Shown here one piece after another: positions 1 through 4,445 of a stretch of DNA of 13,167 nt. Source of the stretch: DATDYW01 sp036516995. Lineage in GTDB: Bacteria; Patescibacteriota; Minisyncoccia; Phycocordibacterales; JAACPR01. Location of the stretch: positions 1 to 13,167 of the forward strand of contig DATDYW010000060.1 in the NCBI GenBank assembly GCA_036516995.1, in the 5' to 3' direction. The position numbers and the translations under genes were made by a program. Numbering within the stretch: the first letter of the stretch is position 1; every line of letters begins with the position of its first letter. Below the pieces are notes generated by a model that had not been told where the DNA came from, did no database searches, and was given only the letters and a program-made list of their open reading frames with translations.

Positions 1-171
1 GACGCAGACCTCCATCGCGAAGCCGGGGACGAGGAAGCCGCGGTCGCGCTCCAGGCGCAGCACCCGGACGGCCTTGTCGGTGAGGTCGAGCGCCACCGGG
101 TCCAGGCTCAAGAACTTCGGCAGCGGCGCTGCGCGGCGTAGGAAGCGTCTAGCCGATTCGAGGAGCGGCAT
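1..171 (-). CDS. pilM: PilM-like type IV pilus assembly ATPase, N-terminal fragment
   Basis: Only the first 57 codons are present; the gene runs off the left edge. The start is the ATG at 171. After a basic, alanine-rich N-terminus the protein reads FLSLDPVALDLTDKAVRVL (residues about 20-38). This resembles the opening strands of the actin-like PilM fold, where CPR homologues have a phrase of the type 'VGIDISDRSVK'. PilM is a cytoplasmic ATP-binding protein that docks to PilN and links the type IV pilus motor to the inner-membrane platform. A perfect TATAAT at 180-185 ends 8 nt before the ATG and no Shine-Dalgarno is visible, so the mRNA would be leaderless or nearly so. Family assignment rests on a short N-terminus and is moderate; another actin-like ATPase is possible. 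Confidence 0.55.
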   Translation of the reverse strand, partial: MPLLESARRFLRRAAPLPKFLSLDPVALDLTDKAVRVLRLERDRGFLVPGFAMEVCV

Positions 172-179
172 GCCCCGAA

Positions 180-185
180 ATTATA
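180..185 (-). promoter_or_regulatory. -10 box of the pilM-like gene
   Basis: Perfect TATAAT on the minus strand, 8 nt from the start codon at 171. No good -35 hexamer is seen at 16-18 bp. Confidence 0.6.
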
Positions 186-255
186 CCGCGACGTAACCCC
201 GCCAGAGCTCCGCCCGCTACCCGCGCCGCGCCCCCGCGCATCCCCAAAAACCAAC

Positions 256-289
256 GAAACGTTTACGCGCGGCCGCGCGTAAACGTTTC
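256..289 (-). terminator. Perfect 34-bp palindrome, terminator of the Cas2-like gene
   Basis: Positions 256-289 form a perfect palindrome centred on GCGGCCGC. On the minus strand it begins inside the TGA stop codon (290-288) of the upstream gene and is followed by GTTGGTTTTTGGGG, a moderate U-tract. AAACGTTT inside each arm is itself palindromic. Confidence 0.75.
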
Positions 290-839
290 ACCCCAGTTTG
301 AAGCGTCGGAGCAGGTTCGGGCCACCATCGATTGAGTCCGCGACAACGAAAGCCACCTCTCGGTCTGCGCCAATCTTTGCCACAACGTCGGCGACGGTCT
401 TCCGACAGTCGGCTGGGTGCGCCCAGACCGAGTGCTGCACCCTCACGAAGCCCAGATCGGCGAGCACGCGACGCAGCACCTCCCGACGAAACTTGGCTCG
501 CTCGGGAACATCGAACGCCACGATTCGCCAGCGGCCGTCCCACTCTCGTGGGGTTGGTACGGCGAGGGGTGAGAAGCCAAGGCCTTTGGCGACTACGGCT
601 TTTTGGCCGATTGCGGTGATACGCAGGGACTCCTTGCTACCCGTCACCAGCCCCGCTTTCCGCAGCCGCCGAATGGCCCGATGAAAACTCGAGAGGTGGA
701 GATTTCCGAGCCGCAACTTCATCTCGCGGTAAATTTTCAAGCCTCGCCAAACGGTCGGGCGCATGCTGTACGAAAAGTACCCGACGAGGCAGAGCAGCGC
801 CGCTTCGCCAACTCGGCCGAGACGAAAGCCCACCTTCAT
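288..839 (-). CDS. Winged-helix protein with PaaX/Cas2-like C-terminal domain
   Basis: This 183-residue protein has two parts. Residues about 35-85 look like a winged helix-turn-helix (LSSFHRAIRRLRKAGLV, then a basic wing). Residues 97-180 are a ferredoxin-like Cas2-type domain opening WDGRWRIVAFDVPE, with Asp110 at the place of the Cas2 catalytic aspartate, followed by LGFVRVQHSVWAHP. That order matches the N-terminal and middle parts of PaaX repressors, and CPR proteins of this kind are often labelled 'Cas2'. No CRISPR array or other cas gene is near, so a DNA-binding regulator is more likely than a spacer-acquisition nuclease. The ATG at 839 is preceded by TAGGCT ending 6 nt upstream, suggesting a leaderless transcript. 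It has its own terminator at 256-289. Function in this organism is unknown. Confidence 0.75.
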   Translation of the reverse strand: MKVGFRLGRVGEAALLCLVGYFSYSMRPTVWRGLKIYREMKLRLGNLHLSSFHRAIRRLRKAGLVTGSKESLRITAIGQKAVVAKGLGFSPLAVPTPREWDGRWRIVAFDVPERAKFRREVLRRVLADLGFVRVQHSVWAHPADCRKTVADVVAKIGADREVAFVVADSIDGGPNLLRRFKLG

Positions 840-845
840 GGCCGC

Positions 846-851
846 AGCCTA
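846..851 (-). promoter_or_regulatory. -10-like box of the Cas2-like gene
   Basis: TAGGCT on the minus strand ends exactly 6 nt before the ATG at 839, so transcription would start at the start codon. No convincing -35. Confidence 0.45.
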
Positions 852-888
852 TCGAACGGTGGCTCTGCAGACCGTAAATTAAAAATAA

Positions 889-930
889 AGCGAGTACATT
901 AACGGGCGGCCGCTCGTTAATGTACTCGCT
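889..930 (-). terminator. 42-nt near-perfect palindrome, terminator of the ruvX operon
   Basis: Arms 889-904 and 915-930 are exact complements around a GCGGCCGC core, with one mismatched pair (905/914). On the minus strand it follows the stop at 953 and leads into TTTATTTTTAATTT, a strong U-tract. Confidence 0.88.
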
Positions 931-952
931 AAAATTGAAGACGGGGGAAGGG

Positions 953-1339
953 TCAGCCGAGGTCGGCGCCGGGAGGAAGGGGCTTGGCGGGGTGGAGGAG
1001 GACGCAGCCGTTCTCCGCGGTGCGCGCGGCGAGAATCATCGCCCGGCTCTCGAGACCCATCATCTGGCGCGGCGGAAGGTTGGCGACGAACGGGCACTGC
1101 TTCCCGACGAGCTCCTCAGGTGTCACAAACTTGGCGATACCGGAGAGAACCTGCCGCGGCGCTGACTCGCCGAAGTCGACAGAGAGTTTTAAAAGTTTTT
1201 CGGAGCCTTCGATTGGTTCGGCGGAGAGAATGGTGCCAATTTTAATGTCGATTTTGGAGAAGTCGTCGATGGAGACAACGGCCGCGCCCGCCGCGGGCGC
1301 GGCCGTAACTGCTTCTGCTACTTTGTTTTCCTCTTGCAT
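953..1339 (-). CDS. Free-standing tRNA-binding (EMAPII/MetRS C-terminal type) protein
   Basis: This 128-residue protein carries, from about residue 24, the OB-fold tRNA-binding domain found at the C-terminus of methionyl-tRNA synthetase, in Arc1p/EMAPII and as free CsaA or 'MetRS beta subunit'. The typical order is visible: FSKIDIKIGTILSAEPIEGS (strand 1 and KIDIRVG-type motif), KLSVDFGE, RQVLSGIAKF, then NLPPRQMMGLESRAMILAA. The first ~23 residues are a low-complexity Ala/Val/Pro tail. Such domains raise the affinity of partner synthetases for tRNA or bind tRNA alone. It starts 22 nt after the ruvX stop, with AGAGGAG just before the ATG, so it is an operon-internal, Shine-Dalgarno-led gene. 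The transcript ends at the hairpin 889-930. Confidence 0.85.
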   Translation of the reverse strand: MQEENKVAEAVTAAPAAGAAVVSIDDFSKIDIKIGTILSAEPIEGSEKLLKLSVDFGESAPRQVLSGIAKFVTPEELVGKQCPFVANLPPRQMMGLESRAMILAARTAENGCVLLHPAKPLPPGADLG

Positions 1340-1361
1340 CGCTCCTCTTTATATGAGAGTG

Positions 1362-1754
1362 CTAAATCTTCCCACGATTCATCGTGTCCAAAAAACTCTG
1401 CAGCATCACCGCCGCCGCCGAGGCATCGAGCGTAGCCGCCGTGGAACCGGGCGCCCGCGCCGCCTCGGCGCTGGTGTACATCTCCGGGTGCCAGAGCACC
1501 TTGAGCCCGCAGCGCTCCAGCTCATCGGCAAACGCGCGCGCCGGCTTCATCACCGTGTTCTCCTCCCCTTTCCCGTTGCGAGAATCGCCCATCACTACCG
1601 TCTCAATCTCGTCCTGCCGCAGCAGCCGCACCACCTCGTGGAGAAGGTGGTCATCATTCGGCAGTGTCATTCTCGGAAAAGCGATTGTCCCCTCCTCGTT
1701 GGAGGCAGCAACGCCAACGCGTTTTGTTCCGAAATCGATGCCCACATAGCGCAT
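1362..1754 (-). CDS. ruvX: RuvX/YqgF-family nuclease (Holliday junction resolvase-like / pre-16S rRNA processing)
   Basis: The 130-residue length is normal for the family. The N-terminus MRYVGIDFGTKRVGVA has the RNase H-fold first strand with catalytic Asp7 and the GxKRVG motif. The second motif, VVMGDSRNGKGEEN (about residues 53-66), replaces the common 'VGLPLxxxG' and looks like the CPR variant. HPEMYTSAEA stands where most homologues have DERLTTxEA, keeping the acidic residue. DASAAAVMLQSFLD gives the last catalytic aspartate. YqgF proteins process 16S rRNA 5' ends and are also proposed junction resolvases. The ATG at 1754 follows TAGAGT by 9 nt, so the mRNA is probably leaderless. It heads a two-gene operon with the tRNA-binding protein and is divergent from tRNA-Ser. 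Confidence 0.88.
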   Translation of the reverse strand: MRYVGIDFGTKRVGVAASNEEGTIAFPRMTLPNDDHLLHEVVRLLRQDEIETVVMGDSRNGKGEENTVMKPARAFADELERCGLKVLWHPEMYTSAEAARAPGSTAATLDASAAAVMLQSFLDTMNRGKI

Positions 1755-1763
1755 GCGGGGAGA

Positions 1764-1792
1764 ACTCTAGCGCTTCGTAAGCATTTCGGCGA
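1764..1792 (-). promoter_or_regulatory. ruvX promoter
   Basis: Minus strand: -35-like TCGCCG (1792-1787), 17-bp spacer, -10 TAGAGT (1769-1764), then 9 nt to the ATG. It is back to back with the tRNA-Ser promoter, the two -35 boxes being 1 bp apart. Confidence 0.55.
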
Positions 1793-1793
1793 G

Positions 1794-1822
1794 CTGACAT
1801 TTTATGCCGAGGGCGCTACTAT
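1794..1822 (+). promoter_or_regulatory. tRNA-Ser promoter
   Basis: CTGACA (1794-1799), 17-bp spacer, TACTAT (1817-1822). Predicted transcription start is 2-3 nt before the mature tRNA 5' end. Confidence 0.75.
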
Positions 1823-1831
1823 CGAGTCTTC

Positions 1832-1918
1832 GGGGAGGTGGCAGAGTGGTCTAATGCACCGGTCTTGAAAACCGGAACCCTCGCAAGGGGGTCGGGGGTT
1901 CGAATCCCTCCCTCCCCG
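1832..1918 (+). tRNA. tRNA-Ser (anticodon UGA)
   Basis: An 87-nt class II tRNA. The acceptor stem pairs GGGGAGG (1832-1838) with CCTCCCC (1911-1917), with discriminator G1918. The anticodon stem CCGGT/ACCGG encloses the loop CTTGAAA, giving anticodon TGA at 1866-1868, which reads UCA. A long variable arm (CCCT/AGGG, 1878-1889) is the hallmark of tRNA-Ser. The T-arm is GGGGG-TTCGAAT-CCCTC. CCA is not encoded: the bases after G1918 are CATGG, so the 3' end must be added by the CCA enzyme. The 3' end is echoed at 1966-1992 (inverted) and 3734-3751 (direct), marking the gene as an integration site. Confidence 0.96.
1901..1918 (+). repeat. attL-like tRNA 3' end (copy 1 of 3)
   Basis: The 18-bp T-loop/acceptor end of tRNA-Ser, CGAATCCCTCCCTCCCCG. 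Copies with a single C-to-T change lie at 1973-1990 (inverted) and 3734-3751 (direct). The direct pair would bound an integrated island of about 1.8 kb. Confidence 0.65.
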
Positions 1919-1936
1919 CATGGCACATACTGAAGC

Positions 1937-1966
1937 GCGGCCGCCAAGGCCGCTCTTTTTATTTTT
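1937..1966 (+). terminator. Terminator of tRNA-Ser
   Basis: GCGGCC (1937-1942) and GGCCGC (1948-1953) around GCCAA, followed by TCTTTTTATTTTT (1954-1966). Confidence 0.88.
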
Positions 1967-1992
1967 GCCATACGGGGAGAGAGGGATTCGAA
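1966..1992 (-). repeat. Inverted copy of the tRNA-Ser 3' end plus 7 flanking bases
   Basis: The reverse complement of 1966-1992 matches 1899-1925 at 25 of 27 positions; both differences are C-to-T. The match runs past the tRNA into the flank (CATGGCA), so it is not merely tRNA conservation. The tRNA terminator lies between the two arms. Confidence 0.8.
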
Positions 1993-2148
1993 AGCCGCAG
2001 CGCCACTGAGTCGGCGAGGTCGGCCGCCTCGGCCGGGCGCGAGGCGGGGGCACAGGCGCGAGGAAAGCGTGGCCTGCGTCACGCTTTCAGCCTGGGCCGG
2101 CCGCAGCGATGCCGCTTCTCTGAGCGGCCGCGAGGCGGGGTCGCGGGT
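1993..2148. other. GC-rich non-coding stretch with hairpins
   Basis: No gene is seen. Local hairpins include GAAAGCGTG paired with CACGCTTTC (about 2072-2097) and GCCGCT paired with AGCGGC (2111-2128). None has a U-tract. Function unknown. Confidence 0.5.
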
Positions 2149-2275
2149 ACTTAGGCCTTTGCCGCGGCCCCGGGCGGCAAGGGACTTAGTAACCCGTGAC
2201 CGCGAGCACTTAGGCTTTCGGCGCGCCTGCCCCTAAAATTGGGGCGCGCCGAAAGACATTAGTGACTCATGACCG
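2149..2275. repeat. Two tandem hairpin units with shared flanks and different stems
   Basis: Unit A (2149-2207) and unit B (2208-2275) both open with ACTTAGGC and close with a variant of ACTTAGTAACCCGTGACCG (2184-2202; ACATTAGTGACTCATGACCG at 2256-2275). Between these flanks each carries a palindrome of unrelated sequence: TTGCCG...CGGCAA in A, and a 13-bp perfect stem CTTTCGGCGCGCC...GGCGCGCCGAAAG in B. The flanks also pair imperfectly with each other. Conserved flanks around changed but still self-complementary stems suggest that the folded form matters. Confidence 0.65.
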
Positions 2276-2322
2276 AATCGCCTCCTCGCCAGAAATCGAA
2301 ATCGCATTTTGAAACCGAAACG

Positions 2323-2345
2323 GGGTCGCGCCTTCGGTGCGACCC
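2323..2345. repeat. 10-bp-stem hairpin at the GC-rich/AT-rich junction
   Basis: GGGTCGCGCC (2323-2332), loop TTC, GGTGCGACCC (2336-2345), with one G-U pair. It lies 9 bp before recognisable XRE coding sequence and marks the switch from GC-rich palindromic DNA to AT-rich DNA. Confidence 0.6.
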
Positions 2346-2354
2346 TAAGGGAGT

Positions 2355-2447
2355 GCAGTCGAAAACGGAAAGAAAAACCTCACTATTCAACAGTTAGAAA
2401 GATTGGCTCAAGTGCTTGATGTTTCAAGTGATAAATTGCTGAGATAA
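2355..2447 (+). pseudogene. 3' remnant of an XRE-family (HTH_3) regulator
   Basis: Frame 2355-2447 reads AVENGKKNLTIQQLERLAQ followed by VLDVSSDKLLR and TAA. This is the familiar C-terminal half of a Cro/C1-type helix-turn-helix domain (compare 'IENGKxNPSLETLEKLAKALGV'). The first two or three helices are missing: upstream the frame meets a TAA at 2346-2348 and the hairpin 2323-2345, so the gene has lost its 5' end. Intact XRE repressors commonly control mobile elements, which fits a tRNA-borne island. The stub has no start codon of its own in a suitable place and is probably not expressed. Confidence 0.75.
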
Positions 2448-2508
2448 ATTCAAGAAAATTAAATCGGCTTTCTTGTATCCATGGACAGCTTGATTAAGCT
2501 GATTAGGG

Positions 2509-2514
2509 TATAAT
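2509..2514 (+). promoter_or_regulatory. -10 box of the secreted cysteine-rich protein gene
   Basis: Perfect TATAAT ending 6 nt before the GTG at 2521. No consensus -35 at 16-18 bp. It fixes the GTG as start and predicts a leaderless mRNA. Confidence 0.65.
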
Positions 2515-2520
2515 ACAAAC

Positions 2521-3042
2521 GTGCGACTTAGATTACTGTTTGTAGCATTATTATTGTGCCTCACATTTTCCCCGTCACTTGCATTTGGTAAAACGGACGC
2601 TACACCGGCGCCTTTTAAACAGGCCCCTGTTCAATTTAGAAATGATATTTTTAATCCTTATTGGTGGCTCGCTATCCCTACCGCATTTAGAAACGACGTC
2701 TTTGACCCAATCTGGTACATGAAAGTTGCTTCTCATTTTACAAACGATATTTTTAACAGGGGCTTGTGGTGGTCAGGTTATGAACCGCCACAATTCATAC
2801 CTCCTCAACCAACTCCAACGCCAGCACCGAAACCTACTCCAAAACTCACGCCAAAATATGCACCGACTCCGAAACCTAAATCAACACCCGTACCAACACC
2901 GAAGCCTACATCAAGCAAAGAATGTGGGACAAACGAATGCAATTTTGATGTATACTGCACCGCCTTTGGTCAAGGAGGGTGCTGGCGTTGCGACTGCAAT
3001 CGTTGCAGCACTGACCCTGGTCTTTACCAAACGTGCAACTAG
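2521..3042 (+). CDS. Secreted protein with three 17-residue repeats, Pro/Thr linker and 8-Cys tail
   Basis: I do not recognise the family. The 173-residue protein starts at a GTG 6 nt after TATAAT. Residues 1-22 form a signal peptide (basic MRLR, hydrophobic core, SLAFG). Residues 37-86 hold three repeats with an exact 17-residue period: FRNDIFNPYWW at 39, FRNDVFDPIWY at 56 and FTNDIFNRGLWW at 73. Residues 89-131 are a Pro/Thr/Lys linker built of PTP/PKP units, a typical extended cell-surface spacer. Residues 132-173 hold eight cysteines (135, 140, 146, 154, 157, 159, 162, 172), enough for four disulfides in a knottin-like module. The gene is AT-rich compared with the rest of the window and lies in the tRNA-Ser island, pointing to transfer. 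A surface, adhesive or toxin-like role is possible but unproven. Confidence 0.8.
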   Translation: MRLRLLFVALLLCLTFSPSLAFGKTDATPAPFKQAPVQFRNDIFNPYWWLAIPTAFRNDVFDPIWYMKVASHFTNDIFNRGLWWSGYEPPQFIPPQPTPTPAPKPTPKLTPKYAPTPKPKSTPVPTPKPTSSKECGTNECNFDVYCTAFGQGGCWRCDCNRCSTDPGLYQTCN

Positions 3043-3103
3043 ACCCAGTAACAACGCTACCCGCAGAGAGTGGCTCAATTACAAACCGCTTAAGTATTAA
3101 AAA

Positions 3104-3484
3104 GTGAAATTTATCATCAATAAAAAATTTATAGGTTCAACGATAATACTAGTTGTTGGTGTGTTTATGGTGGTTGGCAGTTTAACGAATCCGAATTCGA
3201 CAACCATCCTTGACGATAGCTCGCCGGGATTATTTATCATTTTAGGAGCACTCGCCTACAGATCGGCCAAGCAAAGAAAATTAAAACTTGTTGAGAACAC
3301 TAAGTGGAGAAAGTTGTTGGAATTTTTAGCCACGGTTTTGATCGTAGCGTTAATCCTCCTTGGTCCTAACATCCCACAACTTATACAGGATGGCGACATA
3401 ACCAATCTTGTCATCTTTGCTTGGGCTATGGTCGCGTATCTCTTCGCAATACCTAAAGGTGTGGCGGAACAGAAGAAGGTCTAG
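3104..3484 (+). CDS. Small multi-pass membrane protein, unknown function
   Basis: The 126-residue protein starts at GTG 3104, 61 bp after the preceding stop. Four hydrophobic segments are visible at about residues 9-26 (FIGSTIILVVGVFMVVG), 43-56 (GLFIILGALAYRSA), 69-88 (LLEFLATVLIVALILLGPNI) and 102-118 (LVIFAWAMVAYLFAIP), joined by short polar loops, with a basic tail EQKKV. There is no motif I can name. No Shine-Dalgarno is visible; TAAGTA ends 7 nt before the GTG and could be a weak -10. The gene is AT-rich like its neighbour and is likely part of the same island cargo. It may serve as an immunity or anchoring partner of the secreted protein, but only adjacency supports this. Confidence 0.65.
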   Translation: MKFIINKKFIGSTIILVVGVFMVVGSLTNPNSTTILDDSSPGLFIILGALAYRSAKQRKLKLVENTKWRKLLEFLATVLIVALILLGPNIPQLIQDGDITNLVIFAWAMVAYLFAIPKGVAEQKKV

Positions 3485-3733
3485 TCGTCAGACATCACGG
3501 CTCCAAATCATCTGAGCAAATTTAGTATCGTCGCAACACTGTTAATTATGACGGTGATTATGTTTTCATCTTGATCATCGCTAAATAGTGGTTCCTACGT
3601 ATTAGACGCCTCAAACATAAAATACCTCCTCTTACCCGATGATATTTTCTAAACAGGGAGCAATCCCCGCCGTTTTATAATATCTCCCAAAAATGGTGAG
3701 GATTTATGCGCGCAGCGAGAATCGAGTTGTGAC
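3485..3733. other. AT-rich intergenic tail of the island
   Basis: No confident gene. On the minus strand a near-consensus Shine-Dalgarno (AGAGGAGG, 3626-3633) precedes ATG at 3618, which opens an 8-codon frame ended by TAG at 3597-3595. The same frame continues open to TGA at 3510-3508 (EPLFSDDQDENIITVIINSV and onward). It could be a decayed small gene. A plus-strand TATAAT is at 3676-3681. Confidence 0.35.
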
Positions 3734-3751
3734 CGAATCCCTCTCTCCCCG
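3734..3751 (+). repeat. attR-like copy of the tRNA-Ser 3' end
   Basis: CGAATCCCTCTCTCCCCG differs at one position from tRNA-Ser 1901-1918 and is identical to the inverted copy at 1973-1990. Upstream bases GTGACCGAATC also resemble 2269-2279 inside the hairpin array. It lies where base composition returns to GC-rich. Fits the distal att site of a tRNA-integrated element; no integrase remains. Confidence 0.65.
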
Positions 3752-3767
3752 CCAAAGAAGCCTCGCG

Positions 3768-3796
3768 TTGACTTCCTCTGCCGCCTTAGCCATTCT
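3768..3796 (+). promoter_or_regulatory. Promoter of the collagen-like gene
   Basis: TTGACT (3768-3773), 17-bp spacer, CATTCT (3791-3796), then 6 nt to the ATG at 3803: a leaderless layout. Confidence 0.65.
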
Positions 3797-3802
3797 AAAC
3801 GA

Positions 3803-4387
3803 ATGAAAACACCAAAAGTTCTGGCTCTCGTACTGGCCCTCGCCTTGGCTTCTGCGGCCAGTCTGGCTTACGCGGCACCGTTAGACGATCGGGGCAGGCC
3901 ATGGCAACGAGTCTTGGCTGCGATTCAAGAGCTGCGGGAGGCGATTGCCGATATAGATTTGGTTCCTGGTCCGCAGGGAGAGCCGGGTGCGCCCGGTCCC
4001 CAGGGTCCGGCGGGACCTGCGGGCACGGCGGGTGCTGATGGTTCGCAGGGTCCGGCTGGTCCTCAAGGAGCGCAGGGGGTTCAGGGTGTGCCCGGCCCCC
4101 AGGGTCCGCAGGGCCCTGCGGGCAGCGGCGGTACAACAGGTGAGGTGGTTGTCTTTATACGTCCTGGTAACCAGGTATCTGTTCCGGCTATCGCGGATTC
4201 TCTCGCAACCTGCAACGACGGCGAGACGCTCGTTGGAGGAGGCTACTGGGTAAGCGGTAGTGGAGTAGACATCACCCAAGCCCAAATTGTGATGATTGGT
4301 CAACGGGTGTGGATGGTCACGGCCATCAATAACAGTGGCCAGGTCAGAGATCTTCAGGCAATCGCTCACTGTCTAAAAATTTTATAA
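3803..4387 (+). CDS. Secreted collagen-like protein
   Basis: This 194-residue protein has a signal peptide (residues 1-25, cut likely after AYA/A). A short amphipathic helix (QRVLAAIQELREAIADIDL) could trimerise the chains. Eighteen uninterrupted Gly-X-Y triplets follow (about residues 56-109, GPQGEPGAPGPQGPAGPAG onward). The C-terminal domain of about 80 residues has Cys137 and Cys190 and a LVGGGYWV strand typical of small beta domains capping bacterial collagen-like proteins. It should be exported and form a trimeric triple-helix stalk at the cell surface. No sortase or lipoprotein signal is seen, so anchoring is unclear. The start is fixed by the promoter 6 nt upstream. It lies 51 bp beyond the attR-like repeat, just outside the island. 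Confidence 0.88.
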   Translation: MKTPKVLALVLALALASAASLAYAAPLDDRGRPWQRVLAAIQELREAIADIDLVPGPQGEPGAPGPQGPAGPAGTAGADGSQGPAGPQGAQGVQGVPGPQGPQGPAGSGGTTGEVVVFIRPGNQVSVPAIADSLATCNDGETLVGGGYWVSGSGVDITQAQIVMIGQRVWMVTAINNSGQVRDLQAIAHCLKIL

Positions 4388-4409
4388 GACCCTGATTGGA
4401 GCGTAAGGC

Positions 4410-4438
4410 TTGCCCCGCACCCTTTTCCCACGTACCGT
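4410..4438 (+). promoter_or_regulatory. Promoter of the methyltransferase gene
   Basis: TTGCCC (4410-4415), 17-bp spacer, TACCGT (4433-4438), then 7 nt to the ATG at 4446. This argues against the upstream TTG at 4410 as start, since it would lie inside the -35 box. Confidence 0.5.
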
Positions 4439-4445
4439 GCAACAT

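Noticed and set aside
288..952. CRISPR-Cas locus suggested by the Cas2-like protein
   Set aside because: No repeat-spacer array and no other cas gene in the window; the nearby palindromes are terminators.
1802..2082. Minus-strand open frames over tRNA-Ser with a 'RDSNPRPPCEGSGFQDRC' phrase
   Set aside because: This is the well-known artefact of translating tRNA-Ser backwards; it lies on the tRNA gene and has no start signal.
3693..3806. 37-codon plus-strand frame after TATAAT, overlapping the collagen-like start by ATGA
   Set aside because: It spans the attR-like repeat and the collagen-like promoter, has no ribosome site, and the -10 spacing (11 nt) is outside the range of the other genes; the ATGA overlap is probably chance.
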